From: Gemmata massiliana
GTDB lineage: Bacteria > Planctomycetota > Planctomycetia > Gemmatales > Gemmataceae
Direction: 5' to 3'
DNA: 64,000 bases
Assembly: GCF_901538265.1 (NCBI RefSeq)
Contig: NZ_LR593886.1
Span: 7,337,738 to 7,401,737 of the forward strand
Below are positions 21,549 to 29,956 of this stretch, piece after piece. A program made the position numbers and the translations under genes. Positions within the stretch are counted from its first letter, which is position 1. Each line of letters begins with the position of its first letter. The notes beneath the pieces were generated by a model. The model was not told the origin of the DNA. It saw nothing but the letters and a program-made list of their open reading frames with translations, and did not search any database.

Positions 21549-22460
21549 ATGTCGCACCGACAAACGCGCCGGACCTTTCTCCAACACTCCACAGCGGCCG
21601 GCGTCGCCCTCGGGCTGACCGGTTCCACTGTTGCCGGAGCGCCTGCCATGAAGCACTTCATCTGCGTCACCTGCGGGATGCAGTACGCGCCCACCGAGAA
21701 GGAACCCGACGCTTGCCCGGTGTGCCGGGACGAGCGCCAGTACGTCGGCCACGGCGGGCAGAAGTGGACCACGTTCGACGAGTACAAGAAGACCCACAAG
21801 AACGTGTTCACGGAGGAAGAAGCGGACCTGCACAGCATTCACCCCCAACCCAAGGCCGGGATCGGGCAGCGCGCGTTCCTGGTCCGCACCAAAGAGGGCA
21901 ACGTGCTGTGGGACTGCGTGCCGTCCCTGGACGACGCCACGATCGCCGCGGTGAACAAGCTCGGCGGGCTGGCCGCGATCGCGGTCTCGCACCCGCACTA
22001 CTACACGACGATGGTCGAGTGGAGCCGCGCGTTCGGGCACGTCCCGATCCACATTCACAAACTCGACGCGAAGTGGGTGCTGCGCCCCGACGACGCGGTG
22101 AAGTTCTGGGACGGCGACACGAAGTCGCTCCTGGGCGGGCTCACACTGGTGAAGACCGGCGGGCACTTCGACGGGTTCCAGGTGCTCCACTGGCCCGCGG
22201 GGGCCGAAGGTAAGGGCGTGCTCCTGTCGGGCGACCAGCCTTACGTGTGCCAGGACCGGCGCTGGGTCAGTTTCATGTGGAGCTACCCGAACATGATCCC
22301 TCTCGGCCCGGCGGCCATCAAACACGTAGTCAAGAGCCTCAAACCGTTCGCGTTCGAGAGGCTCTACGGGGCGTTTCCCGAGCAACTGGTCAAGGCCGAC
22401 GCTAAAGGCGCTGTGGAGCGCTCCGCGGACCGCTACCTGAAGATGATCGGAGGCGCGTAA
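21549..22460 (+). CDS. MBL-fold hydrolase-like protein with rubredoxin-like N-terminus and Tat signal
   Basis: 303 residues. RRTFLQHS at 7-14 plus the following hydrophobic run is a twin-arginine signal. Cys39, Cys42, Cys56 and Cys59 form two CxxC knuckles like a rubredoxin-type metal site. The metallo-beta-lactamase part has SHPHYY where classical enzymes have HxHxDH, then GGHFDG and LSGDQ. It belongs to a widespread subgroup with this altered metal motif, so its metal site and activity are uncertain. An internal ATG at 21648 would give the form without signal. Its stop overlaps the thioredoxin start (TAATG). Confidence 0.75.
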   Translation: MSHRQTRRTFLQHSTAAGVALGLTGSTVAGAPAMKHFICVTCGMQYAPTEKEPDACPVCRDERQYVGHGGQKWTTFDEYKKTHKNVFTEEEADLHSIHPQPKAGIGQRAFLVRTKEGNVLWDCVPSLDDATIAAVNKLGGLAAIAVSHPHYYTTMVEWSRAFGHVPIHIHKLDAKWVLRPDDAVKFWDGDTKSLLGGLTLVKTGGHFDGFQVLHWPAGAEGKGVLLSGDQPYVCQDRRWVSFMWSYPNMIPLGPAAIKHVVKSLKPFAFERLYGAFPEQLVKADAKGAVERSADRYLKMIGGA

Positions 22461-22762
22461 TGCTACTCGAAGAGTACAACTTCAAGCACGAAGTGCTGGA
22501 CGATCCGGGGCCGGTGCTGGTGGACTTCTGGGCCGCGTGGTGCGGGCCGTGCCGAGCCATGAACCCGGTCCTAACGGCAATCGCACGCGACTACAAGGTG
22601 TGTAAGGTGAACACCGAGACAAACCCGCAACTGGCCGCCAAGTTCCAGGTCTCGGCCATTCCACTGCTACTGATCTTCCGCGACGGGAAGGTGGTCCGCC
22701 GGTACGAGGGCGTGACCGATCAGGGGACTCTGCGGTCCGATCTCGCCGCACTCACGTCGTAG
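22460..22762 (+). CDS. Thioredoxin
   Basis: 100 residues with the active site WCGPC (Cys28, Cys31), the cis-proline region SAIPLLLIF and the GKVVRR turn, all in normal order. No signal peptide, so cytoplasmic. Its ATG overlaps the stop of the MBL gene by one base, which implies translational coupling and perhaps a redox role for the cysteine-rich MBL partner (inference). It ends 34 bases before the convergent glycosyltransferase. Confidence 0.9.
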   Translation: MLLEEYNFKHEVLDDPGPVLVDFWAAWCGPCRAMNPVLTAIARDYKVCKVNTETNPQLAAKFQVSAIPLLLIFRDGKVVRRYEGVTDQGTLRSDLAALTS

Positions 22763-22796
22763 AGCGGCGAGCCGGGCGAGTGCCGCGCGGGGTCGT

Positions 22797-24269
22797 TCAC
22801 CCCGCACGGCGCGAGAACACGCGGTCCGCGATCCGGGTCAGCAGTCCCCGCTGCGCCTGGAACTCGTAGGCGCGGATGTGTACGTTCAGTTCCGCGACAC
22901 GGTCCCGCAGGGCCTTGTTCTCGCGCACGTGGGCCTCGATCTGCGCGTCCTGGCCGTTGATTCGGAGCCAGAAGGCGGCGCTCGATTCGCGGAGCTGGGT
23001 CTGCAGCTGGTCGCACGCCGCGTGCAGTTGCTGGACCTGAGCTTCTTTCTCACGAAGTTCCGCCAGCACGGTTTCACCGCCCAGCGCCCCGAACCGCAAC
23101 TCCAGGCCGCGGCGCCGGTACCCCAACACGGCCTCGCACAAGTTCGCGGCCCCGGCCACATCAGATACGCCGAGCGCGTCCGCATCCAGGTGCAGGGCCT
23201 CCTCGTCGGCCCCGGGGCGCGCCGAGCGCAGTCGGACCGGGTCGGGCGTGCGGTACGGGGTCGCGGCGAATTCCGCATCGAACCACGCCTGGAGCGCTGG
23301 GGCGTCCGCGAGCGACGCGCGAACGAGTGCCAGTGCCGCAGACCAGTCGTCCGCGGAGACGCGCGCGCCGGCCACACACGCGGCCACGAGCGCACGGCGG
23401 TCCAGGTCCGCGTCGAGGTCCGGGAACAGAACCCGTTTCGCGAACACGAACGTGTCGGCGACCGGAACGTGCGGGAACACGGGCAGGTCCGGTACCGTCG
23501 GCTCGGACCGCAGCCCGTCGCGGGCGTTGAGCGCGTGGAACTCGCGGTCGATTTCGTTGCGCCCGCGGTTGAACAGGGTCGCGATCCCGTTGCTCGCCGC
23601 GGACTGACCCGAGACCGACATCGGGGCCGTGACCGAAAGGAACTGCCCGGCCGCGTGCGCGACGGCGAACCCGGAGTACACGTCCGGGACCGGGTGCGGG
23701 AACACGCGGCCCGCCCGCGCACGCAGAACCGCGAGCACGTCCCGGTGAACGGCCGCGTTGTACAGCATCGGCAGCGCCGTGTAGAACTCGCGGAACGCTG
23801 CCACCTCACGGATCGCTTCCGCCCCGTCGCGCATCCCCGCGGTCCGGCCCAGCGGAATGCGCAGGTAGTTCCCCTGCCCCGGGAGCGCAATATTCGGCCA
23901 CGTGTAGTACACGGCGTCCCACCGGATCGCCCGCGCGCCCGTTTCGCGCGCGAGCCGGTCCAGCTCCGTTAGCGCGTGGGGGAGCAACCCGTCGTCGTCG
24001 CCGATGAGCAGAATGTACTCACCTCGAACGTGCGAGACCCCGAACTCCCAGTTCGTGCTCATCGCCACCGGCTCGGGCGTGCGCACGTACCGCACCTTCG
24101 GCGACCCGCACTCGTCGACTACGGCTTTCGTTGCGAGCGAACTGAAGTTGTCCGAAACGATGATCTCGTAGTCGTCGAACGCCTGATCCAGGCACGTGCG
24201 CAGGGCGAACCGGAGCGTCTCGGCGCGCTCCCGCGTCGGGATCACGATACTGAAGCGGGGAACGGCCAT
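22797..24269 (-). CDS. Family 2 glycosyltransferase
   Basis: 490 residues. The GT-A fold starts with FSIVIPTRERAETL, followed by YEIIVSDNFSS and the metal-binding DDD in LIGDDDGLLPHA. The long C-terminal part ends in a predicted coiled coil (about 400-480, rich in heptad Leu/Glu/Gln). ATG 24269 is chosen because AAGGAG lies 7-8 bases upstream; an upstream in-frame start adds 17 residues that match nothing. It probably adds a sugar to a cell-surface glycan; donor and acceptor unknown. Confidence 0.82.
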   Translation of the reverse strand: MAVPRFSIVIPTRERAETLRFALRTCLDQAFDDYEIIVSDNFSSLATKAVVDECGSPKVRYVRTPEPVAMSTNWEFGVSHVRGEYILLIGDDDGLLPHALTELDRLARETGARAIRWDAVYYTWPNIALPGQGNYLRIPLGRTAGMRDGAEAIREVAAFREFYTALPMLYNAAVHRDVLAVLRARAGRVFPHPVPDVYSGFAVAHAAGQFLSVTAPMSVSGQSAASNGIATLFNRGRNEIDREFHALNARDGLRSEPTVPDLPVFPHVPVADTFVFAKRVLFPDLDADLDRRALVAACVAGARVSADDWSAALALVRASLADAPALQAWFDAEFAATPYRTPDPVRLRSARPGADEEALHLDADALGVSDVAGAANLCEAVLGYRRRGLELRFGALGGETVLAELREKEAQVQQLHAACDQLQTQLRESSAAFWLRINGQDAQIEAHVRENKALRDRVAELNVHIRAYEFQAQRGLLTRIADRVFSRRAG

Positions 24270-24418
24270 CGTCGCGCTCCTTGCACCGGTGGACGGGCTA
24301 CACCCGCGGGACGCGGTCACAGTTCGGGTCAGCGCAACGCTCTACCAATCTTCTCACGAACACGCAAGACGAATTGCAATTTGGGAAAGCACGGGAAGGG
24401 ACGTAGACACGGCGGGCG

Positions 24419-25159
24419 CTACTCGGGCGGGGCCGCGACCTTCGCCCAGCTCGCGGAGCGCACGCCCGGTTCGATGAGGAGCCGCGCCACCGTGTCCTGG
24501 ATGGCCCGGTCGTTCGCCGGGGTCGCGGTCACGTCCGCACGGAGCACGGTCTTTTTCTTCTTCGGTTTGCCGACGGCAGTACCGGTCAGCACGATTCCGG
24601 GAACCGAACCGAGGTGCCGGGCGAGCACGGCGCGAACGAGCGAGTGATCGCGGTCCTGACACGTCACGCGCAACTGGTAGTACGCCGGGGTACTCTGCAA
24701 CCGCGACTGGCGCTGGTCGACCCATTTCGCGATCGGCTTCAGCCCCAGAACGACCAGGAGCACGAACCCGGTGCCGATGGCCGCGTGCAGCCCGAACCCG
24801 ATACCGGCCATCGTGCCGACCGCGGCGCTGCACCACAATCCGGCCGCGGTGGTCAGTCCGCGAATGTTGGTGCCTTCTTTGAGAATTACCCCGCCGCCGA
24901 GGAACCCGACGCCGCTCACGATGTAGGACGCGATTCGCGTGGGGCTGTTCGTATCCCCTTGGAGTTGTGTCAGCGTAACAAAGAGGGCCGCGCCGGTACT
25001 CACCAGCGCGTTCGTCCGCAACCCGGCGGGGTGCTGACGGAACTGCCGCTCCAGACCGATGATGGTGCCGAGGAGTGCGGCCAGTGCGACGTTACCGGTG
25101 AAGTTCCACAGTTCCAACGCGGGCACTCGCTTTCCACCGGGCGGTGGCACATCAGCCAC
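24419..25159 (-). CDS. MgtC/SapB-family membrane protein
   Basis: 246 residues. About five N-terminal helices carry the family marks GTIIGLERQ, HPAGLRTNALVSTGAALF and VGFLGGGVILKEG. The C-terminal domain (about 155-240) is ACT-like and soluble. MgtC proteins influence magnesium homeostasis and intracellular survival in pathogens, but in environmental bacteria the role is less clear. Starts at GTG 25159 or 25150; the first overlaps the upstream gene by 8 bases, so the two are coupled. Confidence 0.88.
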   Translation of the reverse strand: MADVPPPGGKRVPALELWNFTGNVALAALLGTIIGLERQFRQHPAGLRTNALVSTGAALFVTLTQLQGDTNSPTRIASYIVSGVGFLGGGVILKEGTNIRGLTTAAGLWCSAAVGTMAGIGFGLHAAIGTGFVLLVVLGLKPIAKWVDQRQSRLQSTPAYYQLRVTCQDRDHSLVRAVLARHLGSVPGIVLTGTAVGKPKKKKTVLRADVTATPANDRAIQDTVARLLIEPGVRSASWAKVAAPPE

Positions 25160-25520
25160 CGTTGTTCATCTGAGCCGTCACGTACATGTAGAGCATGAAT
25201 AACAGGACCGGCAGGTTGACGACCAGTCCGAATATCGCGCGCCAAATGCGGCGTTCGCCGCGCAGCAGAGCGATCGTACCGGCTACGGACCCGACGAGAC
25301 TGGACGCCCCGGCCGCTATGATCGACAGAACGCCGCCCGCGAGCACAAGCCCCAGTGGTTCCCAGGAGTGCGACGGGCGCTCCGCACTTTCGAGCGCCCG
25401 AGCCCCGAAGAAGACCATAATCAGCACAGGAGCAAGAACCGTCAGCCCCGCGAACACGAACGATGTGACACCGAACGCGCTCCCTTTTGATTCGGCGGGA
25501 GCGGGTAAAGCCATTGCCAT
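25152..25520 (-). CDS. Small three-helix membrane protein
   Basis: 122 residues with three hydrophobic segments and a short polar N-terminus (ALPAPAESKGSAFG). ATG 25520 is preferred over an upstream GTG because GGAG sits 7 bases before it. The layout recalls DUF4190-type proteins but I cannot name a family. Its end overlaps the MgtC gene by 8 bases, so a partner role is possible. Confidence 0.65.
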   Translation of the reverse strand: MAMALPAPAESKGSAFGVTSFVFAGLTVLAPVLIMVFFGARALESAERPSHSWEPLGLVLAGGVLSIIAAGASSLVGSVAGTIALLRGERRIWRAIFGLVVNLPVLLFMLYMYVTAQMNNGG

Positions 25521-25578
25521 CGCAGCACTCCGCGCGAGACGGGCGACACCCACGCGGAGAGTGCAAAGCCCGTTCCGC

Positions 25579-26601
25579 TTACATGCGCGCGAGGATAGCG
25601 TCCGTGAACGCGGTCGTCCCAGCAGTACCGCCGATGTCGCGGGTACGGACCTTCCCCTCCATCAACACCGCTTCCACGGCCTTCTGAATCCGCGCGGCCG
25701 TTTCCCCCTCGCCGAGGTCTTTCAGCAGCTCGATCGCCGGGAGGATGAGCGGCAGCGGGTTCCCCACGTCCGGCGGGACGCTCTCGTGGGACGCCCCGTA
25801 CACCGCTTCGTACACGGTCACGTCGGTGCCGCTGTTGATCGCGGCCGTGGTGCTCACGCCGCCGACCAGTCCCGCACCCAGGTCCGAGAGCAAGTCGCCG
25901 TACAGGTTGCCCGCGGTGAGCACCTCGAACTGCTGCGGCCGGCTCACGAGCTGGTTGCAGGTGTTGTCGACGATCAGATCCTTCGCGGTGATCTCCGGGT
26001 ACTCGCGCGCCACGCGCCGGAAGCAGTCGAGGAACAGCCCGTCGGCCATCTTCAGGATGTTCGCCTTGTGGATGCAGTGGACCGTTTTCCGCCCGCGCTT
26101 GCGCGCGGTCTCGAACGTGAGCCGGAAGAACCGCATGCACGCGGCCTCGGTCACGATCTTGAAGCTCTGCACCACGCCGGGTACGATCTCGTGCTCGCTG
26201 GCGGTGTACAAGTCTTCGGTAATCTCGCGGAACAGCAGGAAATCGACGCCGGTGAAGCGGCTCGGAATGCCGGGCAGGTTGTGGACCGGGCGCATCGACG
26301 CGAACAGCCCGAGCGCGCGCCGGAACGCGACGTTGTAGTTCGTGGGCACGCTCGGGCCGTGGGCCGTCGGCATCCCGGCGCCCTTCGGCTGGAGCAGCTT
26401 GGTCTTGAGCGCGATCCCGCACTTGCGGACCGCGTCGTAGGTGGACTTCGGCAGCGCGTCCGAGCCGTGCTCGATCGCCATGCGGCCCGCGAGATGGACC
26501 TCGAACTCGATCGGCACCTTCGCGGCCTCGAACAGCCGCCGCACCGAGAGTTCCTGGTCCTCGCCCAGCCCGCCGCCCTGAACGAATATCACCTTGCGCA
26601 T
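25579..26601 (-). CDS. Isocitrate/isopropylmalate dehydrogenase-family protein, divergent
   Basis: 340 residues of the beta-decarboxylating dehydrogenase family. The C-terminal pattern GNLYGDLLSDLGAGLVGG and HKANILKMADGLFL is clear. The substrate region differs from the paralogue at 31280: TNYNVAFRR replaces RSINVRMRQ, so the Ser that contacts the gamma-carboxyl of isocitrate is Asn. The N-terminus reads GGGLGED instead of GDGIGPE. It may therefore act on another hydroxyacid, or be poorly active. Start ATG 26601. Confidence 0.78.
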   Translation of the reverse strand: MRKVIFVQGGGLGEDQELSVRRLFEAAKVPIEFEVHLAGRMAIEHGSDALPKSTYDAVRKCGIALKTKLLQPKGAGMPTAHGPSVPTNYNVAFRRALGLFASMRPVHNLPGIPSRFTGVDFLLFREITEDLYTASEHEIVPGVVQSFKIVTEAACMRFFRLTFETARKRGRKTVHCIHKANILKMADGLFLDCFRRVAREYPEITAKDLIVDNTCNQLVSRPQQFEVLTAGNLYGDLLSDLGAGLVGGVSTTAAINSGTDVTVYEAVYGASHESVPPDVGNPLPLILPAIELLKDLGEGETAARIQKAVEAVLMEGKVRTRDIGGTAGTTAFTDAILARM

Positions 26602-26650
26602 CGACGTCCCCCGTGGCCTCGCGTCGCGGGTATCTTACAAAGGCGGGGCG

Positions 26651-26694
26651 GAAGAGCAGCCGCGGATCAACGCAGATAAACGCAGATCAGAAAA
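26651..26694 (+). repeat. Dispersed intergenic repeat, copy A
   Basis: Holds the core GCCGCGGATCAACGCAGAT, continuing into CGCAGATCAG. It forms an inverted pair with copy B 86 bases away. Confidence 0.75.
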
Positions 26695-26780
26695 GAACAT
26701 TGGGTTTGACGGACCGGATCAAGATCGCAGATCCACCAAACCCGCAGTGCCATTTGTCTCTTCCACCACGTCCGTTGTGT

Positions 26781-26822
26781 TTTGATCCGCGTTTATCTGC
26801 GTTGATCCGCGGCTGCTCTTCC
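26781..26822 (-). repeat. Dispersed intergenic repeat, copy B (inverted)
   Basis: Nearly exact reverse complement of copy A; about 38 of 39 aligned bases match. Together they could fold into a long hairpin between the IDH-like and tryptophan dioxygenase genes. Confidence 0.75.
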
Positions 26823-26830
26823 TTGTTCTC

Positions 26831-27613
26831 CTACAGCCGGTGCCGGATCGCCCACAGGTCGGGGAACACTGGGTGGAACAGCGAGCGTTTCAGGAATTCG
26901 ACGCCGAGCGACCCGCCGGTGCCGCGCTTGCTCCCGATCGTGCGCTCCACGAGCTTGATGTGCCGGTAGCGCCACTCCTGGAGCCCCTCGTCGAAATCGG
27001 TCATTAACTCGAAGAGGATTTCGAGATCGGGCTGGCTCTTGTAGAGCCGCAGAATCCCCTCCTCGACCGTCTCGTCGGGCTGCGTCGGGAGGGTGACATC
27101 GCGTGTTTTAAGGTGCTCGGGGATCGTGACCCCGTGGTGCGCGAGGTACGTGTAGAACGTGTCCACCACCGACGGCTCGTTGAGGCGCTTCACGAGTTGC
27201 TCGTAACCCGGAGTGCCGGCCTTCTGGTGTTTGAGCATTTCGGCGCGCTTGTAGCCGAGCAGGAACTCCATCTCGCGGAACTGGCTCGACTGGAACCCGG
27301 ATGCCTTATCGAGCCGGTCGCGGAAGCTGTTGAACGACATCGGCGTGAGCGTCTCGACGATATCCACCTGCTCCACCGCGACCTTCATAATCGTGCGGAC
27401 GCGCTTGAACGTGCTGATCGCGGGGTAAGTACGCCCCGCGACGAAGTCCGCTTTCACCTTGTCGAGTTCGTGCAGGAGCAGCTTGAACCACAGTTCGTAA
27501 GCCTGGTGAACGACGATGAAGAGCAGTTCGTCGTGCTCGACCGGGTCCGACCGCGGCTTCTGGAGCGCGAGCAGTTCCTCGACGAACAGGTAGTCGGTGT
27601 ATGTAAGGTCCAC
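26831..27613 (-). CDS. kynA: Tryptophan 2,3-dioxygenase
   Basis: 260-residue heme enzyme that opens the indole ring of tryptophan to N-formylkynurenine. The distal histidine motif HQAYELWFK is near residue 36, FQSSQFREMEFLLGYK follows, and the proximal heme His is in EWRYRHIKLV before GTGGS. GTG 27613 places the start at DLTYTDYL, the usual N-terminus of short bacterial forms. The longer frame reaches into the next gene. No other kynurenine genes are in view. Confidence 0.9.
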   Translation of the reverse strand: MDLTYTDYLFVEELLALQKPRSDPVEHDELLFIVVHQAYELWFKLLLHELDKVKADFVAGRTYPAISTFKRVRTIMKVAVEQVDIVETLTPMSFNSFRDRLDKASGFQSSQFREMEFLLGYKRAEMLKHQKAGTPGYEQLVKRLNEPSVVDTFYTYLAHHGVTIPEHLKTRDVTLPTQPDETVEEGILRLYKSQPDLEILFELMTDFDEGLQEWRYRHIKLVERTIGSKRGTGGSLGVEFLKRSLFHPVFPDLWAIRHRL

Positions 27614-27644
27614 GGCAAGCCCCCGTTGTGGCGACGGAGGTAGC

Positions 27645-28391
27645 TTACGCGCGTTTGGCGTACCAGGCGTGAATGAGACCAGTTTGGAGGAACTGCACGG
27701 GCTCCGCAAAGCCCCCCGACGCGATGATCGCTCGCACTCGATCCAGCGGCAGAAAGGCTACGTCCCGGGCGTAAGCAGTGCGGAGGGCTTCGAGCTTCTC
27801 CGGAGTGGCGTCCGTCTCCCGCATCAGCCGGAGCCAGACTTCGAGCAAGCTCTGGTACGTCGCGGACGCCGGATCGGAAGCCAGATCCGCGCTCACCAGA
27901 TACCCGCCCGGGCGGAGGCGCTCGGCGATCGACCGGAAGAATTGAGCCCGCACATCGAGATCGAGAATGAAGTGCGAAACGAGCAGAGATGTGGCCGCGT
28001 CGAAAGGCTCGGAGGGTGGAAGCGAATCCACGTAACCTTCGTGGAAGACGCACCGAGACGCGACGCCGCACTCCTCGGTCCGGCGCCGGCAAACGTCCAG
28101 CATCGGGACCGAAGGTTCCACCGCGGTGAAGCGCCATTGCGGGAACTTCTGGGCGAGGTAGATCAGCTCCGAGCCGGTCCCCGCGCCGACACACAGGATT
28201 CGCGCCTCCGTAGGTAGATCGGCGAACACCGCGCCGGTGAGCAAGTGCAGCGCGTCTCGCATGGCTGCCAGTTTCGCGAACCGCTTGTCGTATTCGGACG
28301 CATGCTTCTGGTCGAAAATCACAGACGGCTCTTGAGGCGGCATAACGAACCCGAGTGTGGAGGGCATGAACGAGGGAATATGCCGCCCCAC
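27645..28391 (-). CDS. Class I SAM-dependent methyltransferase
   Basis: 248 residues. Motif I is ILCVGAGTGSEL, followed by an acidic residue in FTAVEPS, then LVSHFILDL and LRPGGYLVSADL, as in Methyltransf_12/25-type enzymes. GTG 28391 has AAGG 8 bases upstream; later ATGs (28367, 28343) are possible. Substrate unknown. It ends 32 bases before the dioxygenase start on the same strand. Confidence 0.8.
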   Translation of the reverse strand: MGRHIPSFMPSTLGFVMPPQEPSVIFDQKHASEYDKRFAKLAAMRDALHLLTGAVFADLPTEARILCVGAGTGSELIYLAQKFPQWRFTAVEPSVPMLDVCRRRTEECGVASRCVFHEGYVDSLPPSEPFDAATSLLVSHFILDLDVRAQFFRSIAERLRPGGYLVSADLASDPASATYQSLLEVWLRLMRETDATPEKLEALRTAYARDVAFLPLDRVRAIIASGGFAEPVQFLQTGLIHAWYAKRA

Positions 28392-28469
28392 TCGTGCAGC
28401 CTTTCAGAGATTGTCGCACTTTGTTAAACTTCGTCGCACCACAACAACTCCGCTCGACGCATGCGCGAG

Positions 28470-29810
28470 TCACTGCCGTGAGTGGTATTCATCGATCTTC
28501 TTCTGAATCTTCACAACGTTGCCGGCCATGTCTTGCAGAATCATGCCGGCTCCACGCAAAGGGATAATACGTCCGAAAGGGCTTAGGAGTTTCTCCAGTT
28601 GTAACTCGTCGATTACATCCGCAGGGATGGCCCCTTCAACGAGAACAACCATCTGTACCACTTCCGTCCGACCGCGATCGAGAAGTTCATCGCGTCGAAT
28701 TCGCGGCGCAAGCATCGAGTCTATTTTTTCATTCGTTGGTACGACACAAAACGTCACGTACCGCCGAATCAGGAGGTGCTTCCGCGTAAGTAACTCGTCG
28801 TTGATGATGTCCGTGATTTCTGCAAGCGTGAACCGCTGCTCGGGCTTCACCGGTTTGAACGTAAATGCTCCCTTTGGCTTCGGCGCACCAATGAGTTTCG
28901 TCCCTGATAACTTCACATAGGCCGAAAACACATCGTCCCACGTCGCGTCCTGAAACTGGAATGAGAACCGTTCAGGTGCGGGCCGTGGCGCGGGCGCCTG
29001 TTCCAGTTCGTCCGGGAGAGCCAATGGGAATAGCACCGCCCGCGCCTCCTTTGCCTCTGCGTCCGTGACGTAAATGAGCAGCGCGCTTTGGCCCGGCACG
29101 GGTACGATCGCGGTGCCAACTGGAAACAGTTTGCAGAGCGTCGTCGCGATTTCATCGGAATCGACCCCTTCGATGAGATGAATCACGCGCAATTTCTTCA
29201 GCGCCGGAACACCTCCGGTCTTTTGATTGTCTGCCCGGTTCGTAATGGGCTCAAGCGTTTTGGCAATGCGCGCGATGCTGCCAACCGTGTCGCGAACGAT
29301 CAACCATCTCCCTTTCGCGATCACAATCTCGCCACGCGGGGTAAGAAGTTTGCGCAGTTCCTCTTCGGCCCCTGCGATGTCAACCTCAAGCGGGATCGCT
29401 ACCTCTGCGAGTTCGGTCCTACCGTGCGTGCGGAGGTCTTTGAAGTCGATTACGGGAACGAGACGCGGATCGATTTTCTCGTCTGCTTTCACGATCCTGA
29501 ACGATTTGGTCCCTCGAAAGAGCAACAGCTTCTGTTGTGCCAGCGCGCCGTTGATGAGATCTGTGATTTCGCCGGGAGTGAACCGTTCTTCAGGCCGCGC
29601 GGGTTTAAACGTGAATGTTCCTTGTGGTTTAGGCGCACCAACGAGTTTCACCCCTGATAACTTCGCGTAGGCCGAAAACACATCATCCCACTTCGCATCC
29701 TGGAACTGAAACGGAAACCGCTGAGGTACGATTTGCGCGCTCGCGCCGCCGGTAAATGCCAACGCGACGGCCCAACACACCACAACCGCTCGGGCACGAT
29801 TCGGGAACAT
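28470..29810 (-). CDS. Exported protein with duplicated secretin-type N-domains
   Basis: 446 residues with a signal peptide (cleavage near ASA-QI). Two copies of an N0-like unit, each starting FxFQDAxWDDVFSAYxKLSG and ending in a G/PxxxFTFKP plus ITDLIN segment, lie at about 29-115 and 277-360. A secretin_N (NolW-like) unit lies between them (VIHLIEGVDSDEIATTL). No secretin barrel follows, so it is not a pore protein. ATG 29810 is chosen for the signal peptide. Lower GC than most neighbours. It may be a periplasmic scaffold; function unknown. Confidence 0.65.
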   Translation of the reverse strand: MFPNRARAVVVCWAVALAFTGGASAQIVPQRFPFQFQDAKWDDVFSAYAKLSGVKLVGAPKPQGTFTFKPARPEERFTPGEITDLINGALAQQKLLLFRGTKSFRIVKADEKIDPRLVPVIDFKDLRTHGRTELAEVAIPLEVDIAGAEEELRKLLTPRGEIVIAKGRWLIVRDTVGSIARIAKTLEPITNRADNQKTGGVPALKKLRVIHLIEGVDSDEIATTLCKLFPVGTAIVPVPGQSALLIYVTDAEAKEARAVLFPLALPDELEQAPAPRPAPERFSFQFQDATWDDVFSAYVKLSGTKLIGAPKPKGAFTFKPVKPEQRFTLAEITDIINDELLTRKHLLIRRYVTFCVVPTNEKIDSMLAPRIRRDELLDRGRTEVVQMVVLVEGAIPADVIDELQLEKLLSPFGRIIPLRGAGMILQDMAGNVVKIQKKIDEYHSRQ

Positions 29811-29956
29811 GGCTTCCGCCTCTACCGAAGGGACGTTCGCCTCAGTGTGACACGCGAACCGGCACGATTGCAACCGAAGGTTTAATGAGAACGAAATCAT
29901 GGAAGGCTCATCGCCCCTCGATTACACTCGTCGCAACGACCTTCGGAGGAACTCAC

